NCBI GenBank assembly: GCA_022706175.1
Contig: JAKJDB010000055.1
Span: forward strand, 1-9,946
Length of the DNA: 9,946 bases
DNA from: Candidatus Zhuqueibacterota bacterium
GTDB taxonomy: Bacteria > KSB1 > UBA2214
Direction: 5' to 3'
This document shows, in pieces, positions 1-6,300 of this stretch. The number at the start of each line of letters is the position of its first letter. Position 1 is the stretch's first letter. The notes below the pieces were generated by a model. That model was not told the origin of the DNA. It made no database searches and saw nothing but the letters and a program-made list of their open reading frames with translations. The position numbers and the translations under genes are program-made.

Positions 1-1
1 G

Positions 2-430
2 CTGCGCCGGCGGGCGCGACGCGCCGGCGCGTTTATCATCGAAGCCCGGCCCATCGAATCGATGAAGACCATCAAACGGCTGGTTGATTCTGCGGACCGG
101 CTGCTGTTGGATGTGCCCTGTTCCGGCACCGGCGTCCTGCGGCGCAATCCGGACTTGCGCTGGCGATTGACGCCGGCCATGCTGGAGCAATTGATCGCCA
201 AACAACAGCAGATCCTGCACCACTACAGCCGAATCGCTAAACCAGGCGGCCTGATCCTCTACGCCACCTGCAGCCTGCTCAAGGCCGAGGGCGAAACGCA
301 GATCAGCCGCTTCCTCGAAAGCCATACCGGCGCCTTTAGCCTGCTGCAGGAGAAACGATTCAGTCCCAGCCGCGACGGCTTTGACGGATTCTATGCGGCG
401 GTTTTGCAAAGAAAGGTACGATGTCTGTGA
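2..430 (+). CDS. rsmB: 16S rRNA (cytosine-967-C5)-methyltransferase RsmB, C-terminal part (5' end outside window)
   Basis: This is the last 142 codons of a NOL1/NOP2/Sun-family RNA m5C methyltransferase, which transfers a methyl group from S-adenosylmethionine to C5 of a cytosine in 16S rRNA in the cytoplasm. Seen in sequence: the motif DVPCSGTG followed by LRRNPDLRW, with its cysteine codon at 119-121, and the motif YATCS with its cysteine at 269-271. The cysteines are 50 residues apart, as are the release and nucleophilic cysteines of E. coli RsmB (C325 and C375). The C-terminal FDGFYAA resembles the usual DGFFYA ending of the family. The frame is open to the left edge, so the NusB-like RNA-binding N-terminus and the start of the SAM domain are missing. 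The ATG at 62 is internal. RsmF or another NOP family member is a less likely alternative; the NPDLRW stretch favours RsmB. Its stop overlaps the next gene by 10 bases. Confidence 0.9.
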   Translation: MRRRARRAGAFIIEARPIESMKTIKRLVDSADRLLLDVPCSGTGVLRRNPDLRWRLTPAMLEQLIAKQQQILHHYSRIAKPGGLILYATCSLLKAEGETQISRFLESHTGAFSLLQEKRFSPSRDGFDGFYAAVLQRKVRCL

Positions 431-1599
431 GCAAAGAAAAACTCGTTTTCGGATTCAACCGCAACATCCTCTTTACCGGTCTGACCAGCTTTCTCACCGA
501 CACATCGGTCAAGATGATCTATTCTATCATGCCCATGTTTCTGCTCTCCATCGGCGCTTCCAAAACCAGCCTGTCGCTGATCGAAGGCATTGCCGAAAGC
601 ACCGCCTCGCTGCTGAAAACGTTTTCCGGATTCTGGAGCGACCGGATCGGTAAAAACAAACCGTTTATGCTGATCGGCTACGGCCTGTCCGCCCTCATCC
701 TCCCCCTCTATTCCCTGGCGGTCACTCCGTTTCACGTGTTGTACCTGCGCTTTACGGAACGGGTCGGCAAAGGGATCCGCACGGCGCCGCGCGACAGTCT
801 GGTGGCCGCTTCCGCCCTGAAAGGACAGAGCGGCAAAAGCTTCGGCCTGCAAAAGGCCATGGATAACAGCGGCGCCATCGCCGGTCCTCTGATCGCCTTT
901 GCGCTGTTGACGCTGCTTCCCGGGGATTATCGCACCATCTTTCTGGTCGCCGGCCTGCCGGCGTTAGCGGGTGTTTTCGTCATCCTGTTCGGCATCCAGG
1001 AGGTGAAAAAAAACAAGAACGAACTGCTGAGCAGCTTTCAATTCAGGGATTTTCCGACCAAGTACTATCTCTTTCTGGCCATTGTGTTCCTCTTTACCCT
1101 CGGCAATTCGACAGACGCGCTGCTCATGGTCAAAGCCCATGACGTGGGCGTGCGGGTCGCCTTGATCCCGCTGGTGTATCTGATCACCAGCCTGGTCTCC
1201 GTGCTGCTGGCTGTGCCGATCGGATCGCTGGCGGACAAAATCGGCAAGGAAAAGGTTCTCATCGCCGGCTACTTGATCTATAGCGCGGTCTATTACGGAT
1301 TCGGCGTCACCCACAGCGCGACCGCCGTAACGGCACTCTTCGCCCTCTATGGCGTGTACTCGGCCGCTACAGACGGCATTCAAAAGGCCTTCGTCTCCGA
1401 TATCATTGGTAAAAACAAAAAAGGTACGGGCCTGGGCATCTATAACGCTTTGCTCGGCGTCACTCTGTTGCCGGCCAGTCTGATCGCCGGCTATCTGTAT
1501 GATACCGTCAATGCCAGCGTACCCTTTTACCTGGGCGCCTGCACCTCGGCCGGCGCAGCACTGCTGTTGCTGTTCTTCAGTGGAAAAGATAAACGGTGA
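421..1599 (+). CDS. Major facilitator superfamily transporter (MJ1317-like type)
   Basis: A 392-residue inner-membrane transporter made almost entirely of hydrophobic helices, about 400 residues being usual for a 12-helix MFS protein. Both halves carry the MFS loop 2-3 signature: DRIGK at residues 74-78 and LADKIGK around D272. The loop GKGIRTAPRD (about 116-125) is characteristic of a subgroup of MFS proteins found in bacteria and archaea whose substrate is mostly unknown, some of them annotated as drug or sugar efflux. No substrate can be assigned here. The ATG at 421 is chosen because it is the first in frame and a purine-rich GAAAGG lies at 411-416, although only four bases away. It overlaps the rsmB stop by 10 bases, which implies translational coupling on one transcript. 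The protein ends in charged residues (GKDKR). The family call is secure; direction of transport and ligand are open. Confidence 0.85.
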   Translation: MSVSKEKLVFGFNRNILFTGLTSFLTDTSVKMIYSIMPMFLLSIGASKTSLSLIEGIAESTASLLKTFSGFWSDRIGKNKPFMLIGYGLSALILPLYSLAVTPFHVLYLRFTERVGKGIRTAPRDSLVAASALKGQSGKSFGLQKAMDNSGAIAGPLIAFALLTLLPGDYRTIFLVAGLPALAGVFVILFGIQEVKKNKNELLSSFQFRDFPTKYYLFLAIVFLFTLGNSTDALLMVKAHDVGVRVALIPLVYLITSLVSVLLAVPIGSLADKIGKEKVLIAGYLIYSAVYYGFGVTHSATAVTALFALYGVYSAATDGIQKAFVSDIIGKNKKGTGLGIYNALLGVTLLPASLIAGYLYDTVNASVPFYLGACTSAGAALLLLFFSGKDKR

Positions 1600-1601
1600 A
1601 A

Positions 1602-1640
1602 TTGTTATTGCATCATTAGGTAAAACCAGATTATATTATA
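1602..1640 (+). promoter_or_regulatory. Possible promoter for the P-type ATPase gene
   Basis: The 119-base gap between the MFS and ATPase genes is clearly richer in A and T than the genes on either side. It contains TTGCAT at 1608-1613 and TATATT at 1632-1637, 18 bases apart, with TATTAT overlapping at 1634-1639. This is a plausible sigma-70-like pair but not a consensus one, and the lineage may use other promoter elements. No intrinsic terminator is visible after the MFS stop, so read-through from the rsmB-MFS transcript is equally possible. Confidence 0.3.
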
Positions 1641-1718
1641 GATCACATATTAGGAACGAATCGATCGACTCTGCTGAATCCGCCGTCTTTTACGTACGGT
1701 CTTAAACGAAAGCTTCCC

Positions 1719-4547
1719 ATGTCTTCAGCTCTCTTTTCCCCTGAAAAACCGCCCTATCGACAAACCTGTACAGCCGTCTTGACCACACTGGAGGTAGACG
1801 CCAAGTCCGGCTTATCCTCTGAACAAATCGGTCAGCGCCTGCAACGCCACGGCGCCAATGAACTGCCGCAACCTCCGTCTGAACCCAAATGGAAGAAATT
1901 CCTCGCTCAATTCAAAGATCCGCTCACCGTGCTGCTGTTGATCGCCACAGTGATCTCGTTCATCGCCTGGATGATCGAGCGCGACTCGGTGATCCCCTTT
2001 GAGGCGATCACCATTCTGATCGTGGTACTGCTCAACGGTGTGCTCGGCTATCTGCAGGAAGCCCGTGCCGAGCAGGCCATCGCCGCACTGGCAGCCATGT
2101 CTGCGGCCACCGCACGCGTGCTGCGCAACGGCGTACAGCAGACCATCCCGGCCCGTGAGCTGGTCCCTGGCGACATCCTGCTCATCGAGGAGGGCGACAC
2201 CATACCGGCCGATGCGCGGGTGTTGGAATCCGTCGCGCTTAAAGTGGCGGAGGCTGCGCTCACCGGCGAAAGTGCGCCGGTGAGCAAAGACAGCGCTTCG
2301 CTGGATGCCGAAACCGGCATCGGCGACCGTCTGAACATACTGTACAGCGGCACCGCGGTCACCAGCGGCCGCGGCCGCGCCGTAGTGGTGGCCACCGCCG
2401 CTGACACCGAGATCGGAAAAATCGCCGACACCCTGAAGGAGACGGAAAAAGAGAGCACGCCGTTGCAGCGCGAGCTGGCCGGCGTCGGCCGTATGCTGGG
2501 CATCACCGTCGTCGCCATCGCCATCATCATCAGCATCACCATCCTGCTGGTGGAGGACCTCAAGGGATGGTCCGATATGGTGGACGTGCTGTTGCTCGCG
2601 GTCTCGTTGGCCGTGGCGGCTGTGCCCGAAGGGCTGACCGCCATCACCACCATTGTGCTGTCCCTGGGAATGGAGCGCATGGCCAAACGCAACGTGATCG
2701 TGCGCAAGCTGAACGCGGTCGAAACCCTTGGCTCGACCACGGTCATCTGCTCGGACAAAACCGGAACCCTGACCAAAAACGAAATGACCGTGCGTAAAAT
2801 GGTCACCGCCGGCGGTGAGGTGTCCATCACCGGTGTGGGCTATGAGCCGGCGGGCCATCTGGAGAGTGATGGAAAGCCCCTGGAATCCGGGCCGCTATGG
2901 AACGAGGTTCGCTATGCCCTGCGCGCCGCTCATCTGGCCAACAACGCACGGCTGGTCAAGAACAAAGAAAACGTCTGGACCGTTCAAGGCGATCCCACCG
3001 AAGGCGCTCTTTTGGTGGCGGCGCGCAAAGCCGGCTGGAATGAGGCGGAGCTCTCCGAACGGTTCCCCCGCGTTCACGAGGTGCCGTTCAGCAGCGAGCG
3101 CAAGCTGATGAGCACCGCGCACAAAGACCTTGATAAAGAAGAACGCTATCTGGTGGTCAGCAAGGGCGCGCCGGATATCCTGCTCGCGCGCTGTTCCCAT
3201 GTTCGCGTCGGCGAAGAGGTGCAGCCGTTGACCGAACAGCGGCGGGCGGCCATTCTGGCGTCGGTCGACAAGCTGGCCCATGAAGCCCTGCGCACGCTGG
3301 GTGTGGCGTTCCGCACCGTGCACGCGGATAAAGTCACCGGCGAGATGAACGACGACGAGTTTGAGAACGAGTTCGTCTTTCTCGGAGTGATCGGCATGAT
3401 CGATCCGCCGCGCGCTGAGGCGGCGGAAGCGGTTCAGGTTGCGCGCAAAGCCGGCGTCCGTTCGGTGATGATCACCGGCGATCATCCTGCCACTGCGGAG
3501 GCCATCGCCCTGGAGTTGGGCATCACCGGCAAAGGCGATCGCATCGTCTCCGGCGCTGAGCTGCAGAAAATGGACGACGAAGAGCTGAAGGCGGCGGTGC
3601 AACACACCTCGGTGTACGCCCGTGTGGCGCCGGAGCACAAGCTGCGCATCGTTCGCGCGCTCAAATCGCACGGCGATATCGTAGCCATGACCGGCGACGG
3701 CGTCAACGACGCCCCGGCGCTCAAGAGCGCGGACATCGGCCTGGCCATGGGCATCACCGGCACCGACGTTTCCAAAGGTGCAGCGGACATGATCCTGACT
3801 GATGATAATTTCGCCAGCATTGTGGCGGCAGTGGAAGAGGGACGGGCGATCTTTGCCAACATTCAAAAATTCCTGCGCTACCTGCTTTCATCCAACATCG
3901 GCGAGGTGTTCGTCATGTTCTTCGGCGTCATTCTCGCCCGTATGATCGGGCTTCATGCCGAAGGCGGATCAGCGGTGGTGGCGCCGCTGCTGGCGGTGCA
4001 GATCCTGTGGATCAATCTGCTCACCGATGCGGCGCCGGCTCTGGCGCTGGGTGTCGATCCGGCCGATCACCGGCTGATGAAACGGCCGCCGCGCGACCCG
4101 CTGACCCACGTGATCACCCGCGACATGTGGATCGGCATCGTTCTGGTGGGCGCGGTGATGGGCATCGGCACTCTGTTGGTGATGGATTACTGCCTGCCGG
4201 GCGGATGGATCCCCGGAGACGGCGAGGTGCGCTACGCCCAGACCATGGCCTTCACCGTGCTGGTCTTTTTCCAGCTTTTCAACGTCTTTAACGCCCGGTC
4301 GGGCTATGAGAGCGCGTTCAAAGACCTGTTCAGCAATCCGTGGATCTGGCGGGCGGTTCTGCTGTCGGCCGTGCTGCAGGCGGTGGTTCTCTATATTCCA
4401 TTCCTGCAAAAAGCCTTTGGCACCTGGCCGCTGAGTTGGATGGATTGGGTGATCTGCATCGTGGTCTCGAGCAGCGTATTATGGGTGCGCGAGATATCCA
4501 AAATGCTGTGGCCCAAACCCCAGCGCCCTGCCGCAGCAGGGCGCTGA
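1719..4547 (+). CDS. Calcium-transporting P-type ATPase (P2A/SERCA-like)
   Basis: A 942-residue ATP-driven cation pump of the inner membrane, probably exporting Ca2+. Seen in order: cation-ATPase N-terminal region (1-65, with GLSSEQ and NELP), M1-M2 (about 69-112), actuator motif TGES (182-185), M3 (259-279), M4 with PEGL (303-306), phosphorylation motif DKTGT with the aspartate at 346, nucleotide-binding KGAPD (482-486), TGD (586-588), hinge TGDGVNDAP (658-666), then M5-M10. Transport-site residues match SERCA at E304 (M4), N726 and E729 (M5), and N766, T769 and D770 (M6). The M8 position held by glutamate in SERCA appears to be Q852. P2A pumps are usually 850-1,000 residues. The ATG at 1719 leaves the normal N-terminus complete, but it has no good Shine-Dalgarno. 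Mn2+ or another divalent ion cannot be excluded. No neighbour gives a clue to regulation. Confidence 0.95.
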   Translation: MSSALFSPEKPPYRQTCTAVLTTLEVDAKSGLSSEQIGQRLQRHGANELPQPPSEPKWKKFLAQFKDPLTVLLLIATVISFIAWMIERDSVIPFEAITILIVVLLNGVLGYLQEARAEQAIAALAAMSAATARVLRNGVQQTIPARELVPGDILLIEEGDTIPADARVLESVALKVAEAALTGESAPVSKDSASLDAETGIGDRLNILYSGTAVTSGRGRAVVVATAADTEIGKIADTLKETEKESTPLQRELAGVGRMLGITVVAIAIIISITILLVEDLKGWSDMVDVLLLAVSLAVAAVPEGLTAITTIVLSLGMERMAKRNVIVRKLNAVETLGSTTVICSDKTGTLTKNEMTVRKMVTAGGEVSITGVGYEPAGHLESDGKPLESGPLWNEVRYALRAAHLANNARLVKNKENVWTVQGDPTEGALLVAARKAGWNEAELSERFPRVHEVPFSSERKLMSTAHKDLDKEERYLVVSKGAPDILLARCSHVRVGEEVQPLTEQRRAAILASVDKLAHEALRTLGVAFRTVHADKVTGEMNDDEFENEFVFLGVIGMIDPPRAEAAEAVQVARKAGVRSVMITGDHPATAEAIALELGITGKGDRIVSGAELQKMDDEELKAAVQHTSVYARVAPEHKLRIVRALKSHGDIVAMTGDGVNDAPALKSADIGLAMGITGTDVSKGAADMILTDDNFASIVAAVEEGRAIFANIQKFLRYLLSSNIGEVFVMFFGVILARMIGLHAEGGSAVVAPLLAVQILWINLLTDAAPALALGVDPADHRLMKRPPRDPLTHVITRDMWIGIVLVGAVMGIGTLLVMDYCLPGGWIPGDGEVRYAQTMAFTVLVFFQLFNVFNARSGYESAFKDLFSNPWIWRAVLLSAVLQAVVLYIPFLQKAFGTWPLSWMDWVICIVVSSSVLWVREISKMLWPKPQRPAAAGR
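4521..4546 (+). repeat. Perfect 10-bp hairpin covering the ATPase stop codon
   Basis: CAGCGCCCTG at 4521-4530 is followed by a six-base loop and the exact reverse complement CAGGGCGCTG at 4537-4546. The stem encodes the last residues of the ATPase (RPAAAGR), and the TGA stop at 4545-4547 starts inside the right arm. No T-run follows, so this is not a classical intrinsic terminator. It could be an RNA 3'-end stabiliser, a weak or Rho-assisted termination site, or a transcription pause. Confidence 0.6.
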
Positions 4548-4647
4548 CCAAGATACACGTTGCACGGGACACAAGGTTGAAAAGGACGGTTGCTGCGCTG
4601 CCTGCCGCATCCGTCAAAGGCAAAGACGATCATAGAAACTGTTTTCA

Positions 4648-4653
4648 TATAAT
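4648..4653 (+). promoter_or_regulatory. Consensus -10 element (TATAAT) upstream of the nucleoside symporter-like gene
   Basis: A perfect TATAAT sits in a short AT-rich patch within an otherwise GC-rich 145-base gap. The sequence 16-18 bases upstream (around GACGAT) is not a good -35, and no extended -10 TG is present. Transcription would start near 4660, giving a leader of about 33 bases to the ATG at 4693 and excluding the upstream ATG at 4657 from the transcript. Confidence 0.4.
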
Positions 4654-4682
4654 TGATTGGATCAGTACGTAATCCCTAACAT

Positions 4683-4687
4683 GGAGG
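4683..4687 (+). promoter_or_regulatory. Shine-Dalgarno that fixes the start at 4693
   Basis: GGAGG at 4683-4687 is a strong ribosome binding site placed five bases before the ATG at 4693. In-frame ATGs at 4657 and 4681 have no such site, and the one at 4681 directly abuts this Shine-Dalgarno. The protein therefore most likely starts MSVKMRLG. Confidence 0.8.
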
Positions 4688-4692
4688 TTTGC

Positions 4693-5889
4693 ATGAGCGT
4701 CAAAATGCGTCTGGGAATCATGATGTTTTTGCAGTATGCGATTTGGGGCGCCTGGTCTCCGGTGCTGTCCGCGTATCTGGAAAACACGCTTCATTTCACC
4801 GGCATGCAGATCGGCATCATCTACAGCCTGCTGCCGCTGGCCACCATCATCTCTCCGTTCATCGGCGGACAACTCGCCGACCGCTATTTTTCCAGCGAAA
4901 AAGTGATCGCCGTATTGCAGCTCATCGGCGGACTGCTGCTGATCTACATCTCACGGCTGACCGACTATACCACGATGATGTGGCTGTTCTTCCTCTATTC
5001 CCTGCTCTACGCTCCGACCATGGCGCTGACCAACTCGATCGCTTTCATCAACATGAAAGATTCTGAAAAAGAGTTCGGTCAGGTGCGCGTCTGGGGCACC
5101 ATAGGCTGGATCGTTGCAGGTCTGCTGCTCTCGGGCTGGCGGTATCTGGGCAGTGGTCCCGGCGCCGACACCCTGCTGCTGGCCGGTATTTTTTCGCTCC
5201 TCCTCGGCGTTCAGGCCTTTACTCTTCCGCATACGCCGCCGCAAAAGAACGCCGCCAAACCCTGGGCGTTTATTGAAGCGCTCAAAATGCTCAAAGATAA
5301 AAACGTTCTCGTCTTTACCATCATCGCTTTTGTCGTGGCCACGGAATTGATGTTCTACTATGTGTTGACCGCCCCGTTCCTGGTGTCGGATAAAATCGGC
5401 GTCTCTTCCAACTCGATCTCCGCCGTGATGGTCATCGCCCAGGCGGCAGAGATCCTGGTCCTGGCTTTTCTCCTTCCCTGGGCTCTGCCCAAATACGGCA
5501 TCCGCACCGTACTGACCATCGGCATTCTCGCCTGGCCGATCCGTTACATCATCTTTGCCATCGGCTCGCCCGCCTGGCTGGTGATCGCCTCCCTGGCGTT
5601 GCACGGCTTCTGCTTTGTCTTTTTCTTTGCCGCAGCGTTCATCTATTTTGACACCATCGCCCCCAGCGATATCCGCAATTCCGCTCAGAGCTTTATCACC
5701 CTGGTGACCTATGGTCTGGGCAATTACGTCGGCAGCCTCTTTGCCGGCTGGATTAAATCCATGTTCACCACCCCAGAGGGCATCACCAACTGGACCAACG
5801 TCTTCCTCGTCCCCTGCGCACTGACCATCCTGTGCGCGGTGGCTTTTCTGGCGTTCTTTAAAACCAATACGGTCAAGGCGAAAAGCTGA
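4693..5889 (+). CDS. Nucleoside:H+ symporter family MFS transporter (NupG/XapB-like)
   Basis: A 398-residue inner-membrane protein that probably imports a nucleoside or related sugar compound together with protons. Seen: an N-terminal first helix with MMFLQYAIWGAW (about residues 9-20), a pattern typical of the Nuc_H_symport family, and the motif FGQVRVWGTIGW (128-139), also a family hallmark. There are about 12 hydrophobic segments. E. coli NupG and XapB are 418 residues, so the length fits. The start at 4693 is chosen for its GGAGG site; a start at 4657 would add 12 residues without a ribosome site. The end is short and basic (NTVKAKS). Neighbours do not include nucleoside catabolic genes, so the substrate is uncertain; many members outside the enterobacteria are uncharacterised and may carry sugars. 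The gene appears to have its own -10 element upstream and ends at a strong terminator. Confidence 0.88.
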   Translation: MSVKMRLGIMMFLQYAIWGAWSPVLSAYLENTLHFTGMQIGIIYSLLPLATIISPFIGGQLADRYFSSEKVIAVLQLIGGLLLIYISRLTDYTTMMWLFFLYSLLYAPTMALTNSIAFINMKDSEKEFGQVRVWGTIGWIVAGLLLSGWRYLGSGPGADTLLLAGIFSLLLGVQAFTLPHTPPQKNAAKPWAFIEALKMLKDKNVLVFTIIAFVVATELMFYYVLTAPFLVSDKIGVSSNSISAVMVIAQAAEILVLAFLLPWALPKYGIRTVLTIGILAWPIRYIIFAIGSPAWLVIASLALHGFCFVFFFAAAFIYFDTIAPSDIRNSAQSFITLVTYGLGNYVGSLFAGWIKSMFTTPEGITNWTNVFLVPCALTILCAVAFLAFFKTNTVKAKS

Positions 5890-5900
5890 CGTCGGCGATC

Positions 5901-5921
5901 GGCGGACATTCAGTGCCCGCC
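5901..5921 (+). repeat. Imperfect hairpin just after the symporter-like stop codon
   Basis: GGCGG at 5901-5905 pairs with CCGCC at 5917-5921, and CA at 5907-5908 with TG at 5914-5915. There is one A-C mismatch and a five-base loop. It starts 12 bases after the stop codon and has no T-run. It may fold in the 3' untranslated RNA ahead of the terminator at 5953. Confidence 0.4.
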
Positions 5922-5952
5922 TGATCAACAACTCAACTGACCATCAATAGAT

Positions 5953-5994
5953 AAAAAACGGGGCTGCTGGATTTAACAGCAGCTCCGTTTTTTT
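5953..5994 (+). terminator. Rho-independent terminator, likely bidirectional
   Basis: An 11-bp GC-rich stem (5959-5969 with 5977-5987, one G-U wobble at 5962/5984) encloses a seven-base loop. It is preceded by six A's at 5953-5958 and followed by seven T's at 5988-5994, which extend the stem by six A-U pairs. This is a textbook intrinsic terminator about 64 bases after the symporter-like stop. Because the A-run is also a T-run on the other strand, it could stop transcription from either side. It separates the transport block from the secreted-protein gene. Confidence 0.92.
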
Positions 5995-6106
5995 ATTACT
6001 AAATTGAAATTAATCGGCCTTGTCAACGACGAAAACGTCGAGGCAATCGACAGTGTTGTCGAAAAAGAACGGCAAAAAGGTAAAACCTCCATAGCCGATC
6101 GCCACT

Positions 6107-6125
6107 TATTGATTAAAAATCAATA
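6107..6125. promoter_or_regulatory. AT-rich palindrome, possible operator
   Basis: TATTGATT at 6107-6114 and its exact reverse complement AATCAATA at 6118-6125 flank AAA. Eight-base arms with a three-base centre suit a dimeric regulator, but no regulator gene lies in the window. It is about 175 bases before the start of the gene at 6301, rather far for a simple repressor site. Confidence 0.3.
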
Positions 6126-6186
6126 TATTGCCTAAACGGCCGAAATTTTGGCCCACTAATTGCAGATGTCTGGCACGACCAACCTC

Positions 6187-6209
6187 CAGGCAGCGCAACG
6201 CACTGCCTG
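6187..6209 (+). repeat. Inverted repeat in the leader of the secreted-protein gene
   Basis: CAGGCAG (6187-6193) and CTGCCTG (6203-6209) are exact reverse complements separated by nine bases. Two extra pairs are possible inside (G6195-C6201, C6196-G6200). It could form an RNA hairpin about 90 bases before the GTG start. No T-run follows, so it is not an obvious attenuator. Confidence 0.4.
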
Positions 6210-6288
6210 TCCCATCTCTACAAACGAGCGATACTTTACGGCATGAATTATGCTGCTTTTCAGCGTTGATCTATTTCACAAACCATAA

Positions 6289-6293
6289 AGGGA
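6289..6293 (+). promoter_or_regulatory. Shine-Dalgarno that fixes the GTG start at 6301
   Basis: AGGGA at 6289-6293 lies seven bases before the GTG at 6301. An in-frame TAA at 6286-6288 rules out any earlier start. The codons after the GTG encode a secretion signal, which supports this choice over internal ATGs. Confidence 0.8.
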
Positions 6294-6300
6294 ACAACCG

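Larger units (their letters stand above)
5995..6300. other. 306-base intergenic region with several inverted repeats
   Basis: There is no confident gene here. Four inverted repeats can be read: CGACG/CGTCG around AAAA (6027-6040), TCGACA/TGTCGA around GTGT (6047-6062), TATTGATT/AATCAATA around AAA (6107-6125) and CAGGCAG/CTGCCTG around nine bases (6187-6209). A TTG-started frame of 43 codons (6004-6135) has no ribosome site and is treated only as a possibility. I found no convincing -35/-10 pair for the gene at 6301, although it must have a promoter after the terminator at 5953. The AT-rich palindrome at 6107-6125 is the best operator candidate. Confidence 0.5.

Noticed and set aside
62..430. 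ATG at 62 as a true start of a short methyltransferase
   Set aside because: The frame is open upstream to the window edge, and a protein starting there would lack most of the SAM-binding fold; it is an internal methionine of RsmB.
1812..2858. Minus-strand open frame of 348 codons opposite the ATPase
   Set aside because: It lies wholly antisense to a gene with every P-type ATPase motif intact. Its peptide is rich in H, D, G, Q and R without hydrophobic core pattern, as expected from the complement of GC-rich codons.
2895..3866. Minus-strand open frame of 323 codons opposite the ATPase
   Set aside because: Same situation: antisense to the ATP-binding and hinge region, biased composition, no ribosome site or recognisable motif.
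4657..4692. Earlier ATG (4657) as start of the symporter-like protein
   Set aside because: It has no Shine-Dalgarno and lies at or before the transcription start expected from the TATAAT at 4648. The ATG at 4693 has GGAGG five bases upstream.
4951..5931. Minus-strand open frame of 326 codons opposite the symporter-like gene
   Set aside because: Antisense to a gene with clear family motifs and a strong ribosome site; the peptide is polar and low in complexity.
6027..6062. Two adjacent small hairpins as a CRISPR or repeat array
   Set aside because: The two units differ in sequence and length, and no regular spacing or third copy exists.
6166..6246. ATG-started frame of 26 codons in the gap before the secreted-protein gene
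   Set aside because: No ribosome binding site, biased short peptide, and it runs through the inverted repeat at 6187-6209.
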